A stretch of 64,000 nucleotides of DNA from NCBI GenBank assembly GCA_018000995.1, contig JAGNIU010000006.1, positions 1-64,000 of the forward strand. The letters run 5' to 3'. Position numbers and translations under genes: made by a program. How positions within the stretch are numbered: position 1 is the stretch's first letter; each line of letters begins with the position of its first letter. This DNA is from Bacteroidia bacterium (GTDB lineage Bacteria; Bacteroidota; Bacteroidia; B-17B0; Aurantibacillaceae). Positions 38,463-45,793 of this stretch are shown piece by piece. Below the pieces are notes generated by a model that worked only from the letters and a program-made list of their open reading frames with translations, was not told the DNA's origin and did not search any database.

Positions 38463-39596
38463 TTATTTTACAAATAAGGCAGCGCCATTGCAACCGCCAA
38501 ATCCTGATGCTGTTTTTAAAATTGCTTTGATAGTTGAAGTTTTGTGTTCTTTTATTAATTCGATTTTTCCTGTTACACCATGTTCACTAAATCCTGCTGA
38601 TTTTAATAATTGATTATTGCTCGCGGCCTCTAAGGTTAAAACAGTTTCTAAAACACCAGCAGCTCCCAATGTATGACCATAATATCCCTTCAAACTGTTT
38701 ACTGGCACATTGGTTAATCCTGCGCGTTCAAAAGCGATTGATTCCATTTCATCATTAAATGGTGTTGCGGTGCCGTGAGCACTTATGGTATCCACTTTTA
38801 AATTACTTCCTTTCAATGTTTGAGAAACTGCTTTAAATAATCCGTCGCCGGTACGTGATGGCCCCGAAATATGATTAGCATCGTTCGCCGAAGCTCCATT
38901 TACAATTTGCATGGATGAAGATGGAAGTGCAGTTTTGTCTTTTGTAATGAGAATAGTTGAAACAGCTTCTCCTAAATTAATTCCTTCACGTTTTGCATCA
39001 AATGGTTTACATGGATTCTGACTTAAAGCATTAAATGATCTAAATCCACTCACTGTAAATTCAGTTACTAAATCTCCACCGCAAACAATAATGTTTTCGT
39101 ATTGTCCCGCTTTAATTAAACGTTGTGCAGTGATGATAGCAAGCAATCCGCTAATACAAGCGTTTGATAATACTAATGGTTTGTTAGCTGCTTTAAAATA
39201 ATCCCCAATAGCATTTGCCATTACTGATAAGTAAGTACGCTCTTTTGGAAAACTGTGTTTAACAGATGAATCTAATAAATCAATATTTCCTTTTGTGGTG
39301 GAATAAACTAAAAGTGTTTTTGAATCTGATAAAGAAATTCCTGATTGATTTAAAACATCCTGAATGGAAAGAATACTTAACTTCTCAAGTTTTGTATAAA
39401 GAGTTGCGTCCTTGATTTTTTGGGAAACAGAATTTAAATTTTGCTCATCAATAATTGACAAACAAAACAATTCATCTAATTTTCCAAAACGGCATTGTTT
39501 AACGCCGAGTTGGTTATTGAGAATGGCAGAATAATTTTCTTTAGTGTTAAATCCTAAAGGCGATATAACGTTATGATATGAAGTAAAAACTTCCAA
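38463..39596 (-). CDS. Beta-ketoacyl-ACP synthase, second catalytically complete copy
   Basis: A 377-residue ketosynthase. The triad is Cys147 (SNACISGLLAI), His274 (SAHGTATPFND) and His308 (KGYYGHTLGAAG). It is more divergent from FabF than the other copy, with a shorter N-terminus (MEVFTSYHNVISPLGFNT). Start is TTG at 39596. It lies 15 bases after the enoyl-CoA hydratase gene and is followed closely by the short KAS-like gene. Confidence 0.92.
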   Translation of the reverse strand: MEVFTSYHNVISPLGFNTKENYSAILNNQLGVKQCRFGKLDELFCLSIIDEQNLNSVSQKIKDATLYTKLEKLSILSIQDVLNQSGISLSDSKTLLVYSTTKGNIDLLDSSVKHSFPKERTYLSVMANAIGDYFKAANKPLVLSNACISGLLAIITAQRLIKAGQYENIIVCGGDLVTEFTVSGFRSFNALSQNPCKPFDAKREGINLGEAVSTILITKDKTALPSSSMQIVNGASANDANHISGPSRTGDGLFKAVSQTLKGSNLKVDTISAHGTATPFNDEMESIAFERAGLTNVPVNSLKGYYGHTLGAAGVLETVLTLEAASNNQLLKSAGFSEHGVTGKIELIKEHKTSTIKAILKTASGFGGCNGAALFVK

Positions 39597-39611
39597 CTGT
39601 AAGAGGCGCGA

Positions 39612-40400
39612 TTAATTTCCGCGGAAATTAGCTTTGCGCTTTTCTAAAAATGCAGAAACACCTTCTTTAAAATCAGATGTGCCAAAACTTTTTCCGAATT
39701 CTTCAATTTCCACTTCGTAACCATTTTGCTTGTTGTTGTAACCTGCATTAATTACTTTAATAGCAGTACGAATAGCAGTTGGTGACTTTGTAGTTATTTT
39801 TGAAGTAATCTCGAAGCATTTATTTAATAATTCTTCCTGAGTAGTTACATAATTTGCTAATCCCCATTTGTAAGCATCTTGTGCATTGATCATATCAGCA
39901 GTCACAATCATTTCGAATGCTTTTCCTTTTCCTAAAATTTGTGCTAAACGTTGTGTTCCGCCGTAACCAGGAATAACTCCTAAACTTACTTCAGGTAATC
40001 CCATCTTTGCGTTTTCACTTGCTACGCGAATGTGACAAGCTAAAGCTAATTCTAATCCACCACCTAAAGCAAAACCATTAACGGCTGCAATAACAGGCTT
40101 AGAATAATTCTCAATGAAATTAAATATTTTAAAATGTCCGGTTGAACTTAATTGTTTTCCTTGCTCAACTGAATAATCAGCGAACTCTGCAATATCAGCA
40201 CCTGCAACAAATGCTTTTGTTCCTGAACCTGTAATAATTACAGCACGAATATCTTTTTGATTTTCTGCTTCAACTAAAGTCTCATGAAGAGTTTCAATTG
40301 TTTCTCTGTTTAAAGCATTTAATTTATCGGGCCTGTTTATGGTAATAACCAAAACACTATTTTTTATTTCGGTTAAAACACTTTCTGAGGTCATGATCAT
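39612..40400 (-). CDS. Enoyl-CoA hydratase/isomerase family protein
   Basis: A crotonase-fold enzyme of about 262 residues. Oxyanion-hole motifs: FVAGADIAEFA and NGFALGGGLELALACHIR, with the catalytic Glu region LPEVSLGVIPGYGGTQRL. These are the signatures of enoyl-CoA hydratases. It is the first gene after the promoter at 40422-40429. ATG 40400 (or 40394) is the likely start; the frame can be extended to TTG 40424, but that codon lies inside the -7 element. It may hydrate the chain built by the operon or be a beta-oxidation enzyme that shares the promoter. Confidence 0.9.
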   Translation of the reverse strand: MIMTSESVLTEIKNSVLVITINRPDKLNALNRETIETLHETLVEAENQKDIRAVIITGSGTKAFVAGADIAEFADYSVEQGKQLSSTGHFKIFNFIENYSKPVIAAVNGFALGGGLELALACHIRVASENAKMGLPEVSLGVIPGYGGTQRLAQILGKGKAFEMIVTADMINAQDAYKWGLANYVTTQEELLNKCFEITSKITTKSPTAIRTAIKVINAGYNNKQNGYEVEIEEFGKSFGTSDFKEGVSAFLEKRKANFRGN

Positions 40401-40421
40401 TTCGTTTAGATTTTGTTTCAG

Positions 40422-40429
40422 CAAATATA
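40422..40429 (-). promoter_or_regulatory. Bacteroidota -7 promoter element of the ketosynthase operon
   Basis: TATATTTG on the minus strand, ending 21 bases before ATG 40400. It is the only TAnnTTTG match I noticed ahead of the run of closely spaced minus-strand genes from 40400 to 30960. Confidence 0.55.
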
Positions 40430-40464
40430 AGTGTATATAGGAAAACTGATTAAAAAGTTATCAA

Positions 40465-40551
40465 CCCCGTAGGAACTTTATTCTAAGGGAGTTGTTTATA
40501 AACTTAAGAGTTAATTTTTATTGAAGAGAGTATTGGAAAGTTCCTACGGGG
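40465..40551. repeat. 15-bp inverted repeat element
   Basis: Perfect arms CCCCGTAGGAACTTT (40465-40479) and AAAGTTCCTACGGGG (40537-40551) enclose 57 bases of AT-rich sequence. It lies between the histidine kinase and the operon promoter. The CCCGTAGG core resembles the hairpins at 22911-22931, so they may be one family. Confidence 0.75.
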
Positions 40552-40577
40552 CAGGCCCTGGATTACACTATAATGTC

Positions 40578-40598
40578 ATTCTGAACTTGGTTCAGAAT
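40578..40598. repeat. ATTCTGAAC palindrome
   Basis: Perfect 9-bp arms ATTCTGAAC/GTTCAGAAT with a 3-base loop. It lies 20 bases after the kinase stop and could serve as its terminator; the sequence is of a kind found dispersed in many genomes. Confidence 0.55.
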
Positions 40599-40618
40599 CT
40601 TTCAAAGGATGAATACTT

Positions 40619-43600
40619 TTATTTCCTAAATGTTAAATAAAATATAGTTCCCGTATTTTCCTTGCTCTCGAACCAAATTTGACCGCCAAATGCAATAATA
40701 ATATTTTTAACCATTGCTAAACCTAAACCTGTTCCTGTTGATTTAGTTGTGAAATTAGGGACAAATATTTTTTCTTTCATGCTATCTGCAATACCTGTTC
40801 CGTTATCCTTTACAGTCACTAATACCATTTCATTTTCGGATGAAATAACAATTTCTATTTTTCCTTTGCGACCTTCCGGAATTGCCTGAACTGCATTTTT
40901 TATAATGTTGTTGAAAACGCGCAGACATTGATTTTTATCCGCCAACACCACAGTTGAATCCAGTTGTGATGATAATATGATTTGCGTTTGCTCATTCTTA
41001 AATAATTCGATGGTAGATTGAATCACCTCTGTTAAATTTACTTGCTCTAAATTTACTTTTGGCATTTTTGCGAAATTAGAAAACTCATTAGCGATATGCG
41101 CCAATGTATCGATTTGCTCAATCATTGAAGAAGATACTTTTTTGAATTTACCTTCGAAATCCTCGCCACCTTCGTTCACCACTTTCTGCAAATACTGCAG
41201 ATTTAATTTCATTGGCGTTAACGGATTTTTAATTTCGTGTGCCACTTGTTTCGCCATTTCCTGCCACGCCCCTTCACGTTCCGATTTAGCTAACAACGTT
41301 GCACTCTCCTCTAACTTCACTAACATCTGATTGTACTCATTCACTAATCTTCCTATCTCATCGTTCGATTGCCATTCTATTGGCTCGTTACGTTTTCCTA
41401 AAGAGATTTTTGCTAATTGTTGCTGAACAATACGTAAAGGTTTCGTTACATAAGTGGTAACCACTAATCCTGTAAATAAACTCACCAAGAATAAAACAAC
41501 ATACACGTTTAATAAAGTAGTAATGTAGTCTGACAACCCTTCTTCCAAATCACTTTGCCGCGCAAAATAAGGCAAGTTCATGTACCCTATAAAATTACCT
41601 GTAGTATTATACAAAGGTGTATAAAGTGATAAATAATTTAGCGAGCCGATTTTATCACGCGTACTAAAATTAGAAGATTCGTTTTTAGCAAAATTAGAAA
41701 TAGCCAAAGGATTAATTAATCTGGAACACAATCCCGCATCAAACAATTGCGGACGGGAAGAAGCAAATAAAATACCTGCATTGTTATACAAACTTATATC
41801 CGAACTAAATAATGAAGCGTACTTTTTCAAAACGCTCTCTGCGTATTGTTTTCCGTTAACATCCAAACTATTTGCCTCTAACAAAACGGTATTTAATTCA
41901 TTGCTAATTTGCGTTGATTTCTCAACCAAATCAGTAACGTGGTCTGCCTCCGATTTTTTTACTACTAATTTAACAGTGAAAATACCAACAGCTAATAAAG
42001 CAAAGAATAAAATAGAAATCGTAAACACCTGAATTCTTCTATTTAACGAAAAAAACATAAGTTTTTTATTGTTGATCCTGTAAGAAACAATGACCAGGGT
42101 TAAACCTAACAAAGAATAAAATATAAAATAATACGAATTGGTGGTGAAGAAATAATTGAAGTCTTTTATTTTAGTGCTTAATACAATTAAAGTTTCTTTA
42201 TCCGGCGTTACAAAATAATGTTTGAAATTGCTCTTCACACTTTTTAATGCGACCGAATCCACATTATGCGCAGGATAATCGTAAGCGCCGTAAAATGTAG
42301 TGAGCTTGTTTTGTTTATACACCGCATATGAAATTTGTTTGTAGCGATTTTGTTTTTGCTGACCTTCATCCAATAATAAATCCGGGAAATTACCGGCGCC
42401 CGAAAATTGTTTTGGTTCTAATTGAACATATAGAACATAAGGCGCTTTGTGATTCTCAGGTTTATCAAATTCAATTTTCCCAACGTAACGCGAATTAGGC
42501 TTGTAGCCTTCCATGAAAAATAAATTATCGCTAATTGTAGAGAATCCTTCTTTTACCTGATCTTCGAAATACTCATTATTATTAAATATTAAATCCGAGT
42601 TTTTAAAATACGGCATACACACCGAATCGAAAACCGCTAGTTGAATATTAAATTTCTCGAAGTATCCGGTAAAATAATTTTGGCGTAGCTGCTGTTCTGT
42701 TTCATGTCCGTATAAAGGCAAACGGTATAATGCTTTTTTAAAACGGAGATCTTTTCTTATTTTTTTCGCGACATCAGAAAACTCGTTTTCAAGAATGGCA
42801 TCCTGACGGTCTGATAGTTTATCAGCTAAAACTTCGGTGTTTTGCTTTTCTCGGGCTGAATTGTATTCGCTAAACAACCACGATGTAATAATTGCGAAAA
42901 TCAAAACTCTAAACCCTGCACTTAAAATACTTTGCGTGAAATTATATTTTTTCAATGCGAATGAAACCAGAAATAATGTTGGCAACCAAAACCACTCAAT
43001 AGCATTAAAACTTTCTTTAAAAACAAAATACAGTACTGAATAAACCAATAAGCACATTAATAAAACAGGGATATTTTTCTTGTTTCCGGTTTCAAAAAAC
43101 AATTCAATAAATTTTTCGATGAGAATGGCGATTGAAAATCCGTTTAAAAAAACAATACTCAAACATAAAAAACTGAGTTCATTTAAATTAAAGAAATTAG
43201 AAAACTCGAAAGGAATTGTAGAGTTGAAGACTAAGTTTTTTACCGTGGCGTTTAAAAATAAAGCAAGGCCAATCAGTACAGAAAAATAAAAAACAAAACC
43301 GATTAGTTTAAGAATACTATTCTTCACATCCACCTCAACACATTTATAAAATAAACTTGCCCAGGCTAAAAACAAAAAGACATTTATTAATATATCCCCT
43401 AGAAATTCATTAAAAAACGATTGGGAGTTTCCGTAATCACCAGGCATAAAAAGCGAGGCGGAAGAAAGTAATCCGGGCCATTTAAAATAAATCATCAGGG
43501 CCCGAATACCAACAACAACCAAGGTCACCAACAAAAATATACTTAGCGAAATTTTTGAAGTGTAGGTTCTTTTTAGTGTGTAAAACACAAATATCACTAA

Positions 43601-44236
43601 TGAGATGAAGAATAAAATAACGGAACACATCGACCACTTTTCACTTTTAATAATTTTTTCGCTTATAAAAATTTCAAATAATGGTTTATTATTTATTGAC
43701 TTTACAGCGTGTGGCAAATAACTTACTGAATCGCGAAGCTCTGTTTGTGTTGGTAATTGTAACCATGAAGCAAAAGCATTATCGAAATAATTATTTTGCA
43801 CATCATACTCAGGCTTTATAAAAATTAGTGCAAGTTTTTTTAAATCGTCTCTTTCTTCTAAAAGATATTCGTACCAACCATTCCGCAAATGCAACATGCC
43901 GCCAGACTGCTTAAAATCTTGCAGCCTAATCTCCGGTATAACATTGCTCGACCAAAAAATAAGACTATCACTTTTAAAAGCGAACAAAGAAATGCCTTCA
44001 TAATCCAAATATTCCTTATCCGTTTTAGAAAACGTTTCGAATGGTTTCTTTCCATCCAAATGATCAATAACTTGTAAGCCTTGTTGTGCTTTGTTTTCCT
44101 TAGCGTGAAGATTTTTTTGAGCCGCCTCGCATAATTCGGCCGTGGTATAACTATTAAAAGCGTTAATAATAATAGCGGCGACAAGGAGAACTCCCGCTAC
44201 AATAAAACCCGATTTGTTATTTAGTTTGCCTGACAT
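40619..44236 (-). CDS. NtrY-like multi-pass sensor histidine kinase
   Basis: A 1205-residue inner-membrane kinase. The N-terminal half has an extracytoplasmic segment and many membrane helices (about ten between residues 10 and 450), then a large sensor loop (about 470-700), a helix, another extracytoplasmic region with a final helix (about 915-935), a HAMP linker (VTKPLRIVQQQLAKISLG), a HisKA domain with phospho-acceptor His1000 in KQVAHEIKNPLTPMKLNL, and a HATPase domain with N (NNIIKNAVQAIPEG) and G boxes (VKDNGTGI, GTGLGLAMVKN). The PLTPMKLNLQ H-box is that of the NtrY group. The length is above NtrY (about 750). No response regulator is adjacent. Confidence 0.9.
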   Translation of the reverse strand: MSGKLNNKSGFIVAGVLLVAAIIINAFNSYTTAELCEAAQKNLHAKENKAQQGLQVIDHLDGKKPFETFSKTDKEYLDYEGISLFAFKSDSLIFWSSNVIPEIRLQDFKQSGGMLHLRNGWYEYLLEERDDLKKLALIFIKPEYDVQNNYFDNAFASWLQLPTQTELRDSVSYLPHAVKSINNKPLFEIFISEKIIKSEKWSMCSVILFFISLVIFVFYTLKRTYTSKISLSIFLLVTLVVVGIRALMIYFKWPGLLSSASLFMPGDYGNSQSFFNEFLGDILINVFLFLAWASLFYKCVEVDVKNSILKLIGFVFYFSVLIGLALFLNATVKNLVFNSTIPFEFSNFFNLNELSFLCLSIVFLNGFSIAILIEKFIELFFETGNKKNIPVLLMCLLVYSVLYFVFKESFNAIEWFWLPTLFLVSFALKKYNFTQSILSAGFRVLIFAIITSWLFSEYNSAREKQNTEVLADKLSDRQDAILENEFSDVAKKIRKDLRFKKALYRLPLYGHETEQQLRQNYFTGYFEKFNIQLAVFDSVCMPYFKNSDLIFNNNEYFEDQVKEGFSTISDNLFFMEGYKPNSRYVGKIEFDKPENHKAPYVLYVQLEPKQFSGAGNFPDLLLDEGQQKQNRYKQISYAVYKQNKLTTFYGAYDYPAHNVDSVALKSVKSNFKHYFVTPDKETLIVLSTKIKDFNYFFTTNSYYFIFYSLLGLTLVIVSYRINNKKLMFFSLNRRIQVFTISILFFALLAVGIFTVKLVVKKSEADHVTDLVEKSTQISNELNTVLLEANSLDVNGKQYAESVLKKYASLFSSDISLYNNAGILFASSRPQLFDAGLCSRLINPLAISNFAKNESSNFSTRDKIGSLNYLSLYTPLYNTTGNFIGYMNLPYFARQSDLEEGLSDYITTLLNVYVVLFLVSLFTGLVVTTYVTKPLRIVQQQLAKISLGKRNEPIEWQSNDEIGRLVNEYNQMLVKLEESATLLAKSEREGAWQEMAKQVAHEIKNPLTPMKLNLQYLQKVVNEGGEDFEGKFKKVSSSMIEQIDTLAHIANEFSNFAKMPKVNLEQVNLTEVIQSTIELFKNEQTQIILSSQLDSTVVLADKNQCLRVFNNIIKNAVQAIPEGRKGKIEIVISSENEMVLVTVKDNGTGIADSMKEKIFVPNFTTKSTGTGLGLAMVKNIIIAFGGQIWFESKENTGTIFYLTFRK

Positions 44237-44278
44237 TAAACCAAAAGCAATTTAGGAATTTTTCCCCAAAGGGGGAAG

Positions 44279-44380
44279 GTTAGTGGTTATTAGTTATAGA
44301 GTTATAAGGTTAACAATATAGTCAGAATTGATTACTCAATAACCTTATAACGAATAACCTAGTACCAATAACTATTAACC
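44279..44380. repeat. GTTATTAGTTAT-type inverted repeat
   Basis: Inner arms GTTATAAGGTTA (44301-44312) and TAACCTTATAAC (44340-44351) are perfect; the flanks (GGTTAGTGGTTATTAGTTAT and CCAATAACTATTAACC) extend the pairing imperfectly. It lies between the divergent kinase and sigma factor genes. Confidence 0.7.
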
Positions 44381-44499
44381 TTTTTTAAGATTTAATAGCA
44401 CGATTATTGAACCTTTGCTGACTTCGCGTGTACAGTTCTATAAATAACCATGCCGCGTGAACCGGAATTTAAAAAGTAATTAAGCCATTTTCACTGTTT

Positions 44500-45090
44500 A
44501 TGCAGCATAAAAAAAGTAGATTTTCTGTTCTTTCGGATGAAGAACTGATGCTGCACTTGCGAAGCGGTGAGGTATTAGCTTTTGATGAAATTTATTACCG
44601 TTATAGCAAACAATTACTCGGTTATTTTATAAGGATGTTGAATTTTGATAAGGGATTAGCAGAAGATGCTTTGCAGGATTTATTCCTGAAAATAGCCGAA
44701 TATCCTGAGAAATTTGATGCATCACGTTCTTTTAAAACCTGGATTTTTTCAATTGCCTCCAATTCATGCAAAAACTTTTACCGTCACCAAAAAGTGGTGT
44801 TTGAAAGCAAAGAAGAGCTTAGTTATTTGGGAGAAAAAGCCAATAACGATGAGTTTTTGAAAGCCGCAAGCCGAATGGACGCGAAAGAATTCCGGAAAAT
44901 TCTGGATGAAGCCTTAAATGAATTATCACCTGAAAAAAAAGAAGCTTTTATTTTAAAATATCAGGAAGATAAAACAATTGCAGACATCGCTTTTATTCAA
45001 AATTGTCCGGAAGGAAGTGTGAAATCGAGATTGCATTACACTTTAAAAACATTAGAAGAAAAATTAAAAATATTTAATCCCTCAAATTAA
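44500..45090 (+). CDS. ECF RNA polymerase sigma factor
   Basis: A 196-residue sigma-70 family ECF factor. Region 2 is present (FDEIYYRYSKQLLGYFIR, EDALQDLFLKI, FKTWIFSIASNSCKNFYR) and region 4 near the C-terminus (LNELSPEKKEAFILKYQ, GSVKSRLHYTLKTLEEKL). There is no region 1 or 3. The two small downstream genes have the size and position of an anti-sigma factor pair: the next gene starts 5 bases after the stop. The target promoters cannot be inferred. Confidence 0.93.
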   Translation: MQHKKSRFSVLSDEELMLHLRSGEVLAFDEIYYRYSKQLLGYFIRMLNFDKGLAEDALQDLFLKIAEYPEKFDASRSFKTWIFSIASNSCKNFYRHQKVVFESKEELSYLGEKANNDEFLKAASRMDAKEFRKILDEALNELSPEKKEAFILKYQEDKTIADIAFIQNCPEGSVKSRLHYTLKTLEEKLKIFNPSN

Positions 45091-45095
45091 AAATT

Positions 45096-45509
45096 ATGGA
45101 AAATAAATTAGACCATTTTCTAAAAAATAAATTATCGGCAGATGATTTAAATCTTGAAACGCCTGATATTTCATTGGTAAATGAGGCACGCGAAAAAATT
45201 AAACTCCGCAAAAAACAAACCGTAGAAAAAGAAAGTTTTTACGATGTGATTTTCAATTTCTTTCATTTTCAACTTAAACCTTATCAAGCAGGGATAGCAG
45301 CTTTACTAATTGTTGCCGGCGTATTTTATTTTACAAATACAGAAACAGGAAAAAACGAAAGCTCATTGGTTTCTCAATCCGCTGCTAACAATTATTCTAT
45401 TAGTAGTTCAACTGTTTTGGCAAGTTTAACGCAATACACAAATAATAAAACAGCAACCAGTAGCTCAACTGTTTTAACCAGTATTATGACTTTTGTAGTA
45501 AGAAATTAA
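45096..45509 (+). CDS. Putative anti-sigma factor-like single-pass membrane protein
   Basis: A 137-residue protein with a cytoplasmic N-terminus (about 65 residues, MENKLDHFLKNKLSADDL), one membrane helix (about 67-85, AGIAALLIVAGVFYFT) and an extracytoplasmic tail containing two similar units, NNYSISSSTVLASLTQYT and NNKTATSSSTVLTSIMTF. Position right after an ECF sigma gene suggests an anti-sigma factor, but no zinc-finger HxxxCxxC motif is visible. The last base of its stop codon is the first base of the next gene's ATG. Confidence 0.65.
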   Translation: MENKLDHFLKNKLSADDLNLETPDISLVNEAREKIKLRKKQTVEKESFYDVIFNFFHFQLKPYQAGIAALLIVAGVFYFTNTETGKNESSLVSQSAANNYSISSSTVLASLTQYTNNKTATSSSTVLTSIMTFVVRN

Positions 45510-45739
45510 TGAATAAACCCATGAAATATATCCCCGTTTTATTAGCCGCAACTTTAACGGCTTGTCAACCCCAAACCGAAAGCCGCGAACGCATGGATTT
45601 GGTGGCAAACCGCATGTCGGATTCGATTCTAAAACTCATAGATAGCAGCTTGGCTCAACCGGGTAAAATTTTAGTAGCAACTGAATCTTCAACATACTCA
45701 TTTACAACTAGTTTAGCCCCTACAAGCGGCTCAAAGTAA
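45509..45739 (+). CDS. Small lipoprotein in the sigma factor operon
   Basis: A 76-residue lipoprotein. Signal sequence MKYIPVLLAATLTA (from ATG 45521) then Cys; the first ATG at 45509 overlaps the previous stop. The mature part is short and Ser/Thr-rich at the end (ATESSTYSFTTSLAPTSGS). Function unknown; linked to the sigma factor by operon context. Confidence 0.65.
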   Translation: MNKPMKYIPVLLAATLTACQPQTESRERMDLVANRMSDSILKLIDSSLAQPGKILVATESSTYSFTTSLAPTSGSK

Positions 45740-45763
45740 TTTAGGAAATTTTCTTTAAATAAT

Positions 45764-45771
45764 TATATTTG
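45764..45771 (+). promoter_or_regulatory. Bacteroidota -7 promoter element upstream of the TMTC-like gene
   Basis: TATATTTG matches TAnnTTTG and ends 22 bases before ATG 45794. It probably drives the three-gene operon 45794-50867. Confidence 0.5.
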
Positions 45772-45793
45772 TAATTCGTTTTAAAACAGAAAT

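Noticed and set aside
39612-40424. TTG start at 40424 for the enoyl-CoA hydratase gene
   Set aside because: The codon lies inside the -7 promoter element and would precede the transcript start.
45380-45490. CRISPR-like or minisatellite repeat
   Set aside because: Only two imperfect units encoding SSSTVL in a coding frame; no spacers or regular repeats.
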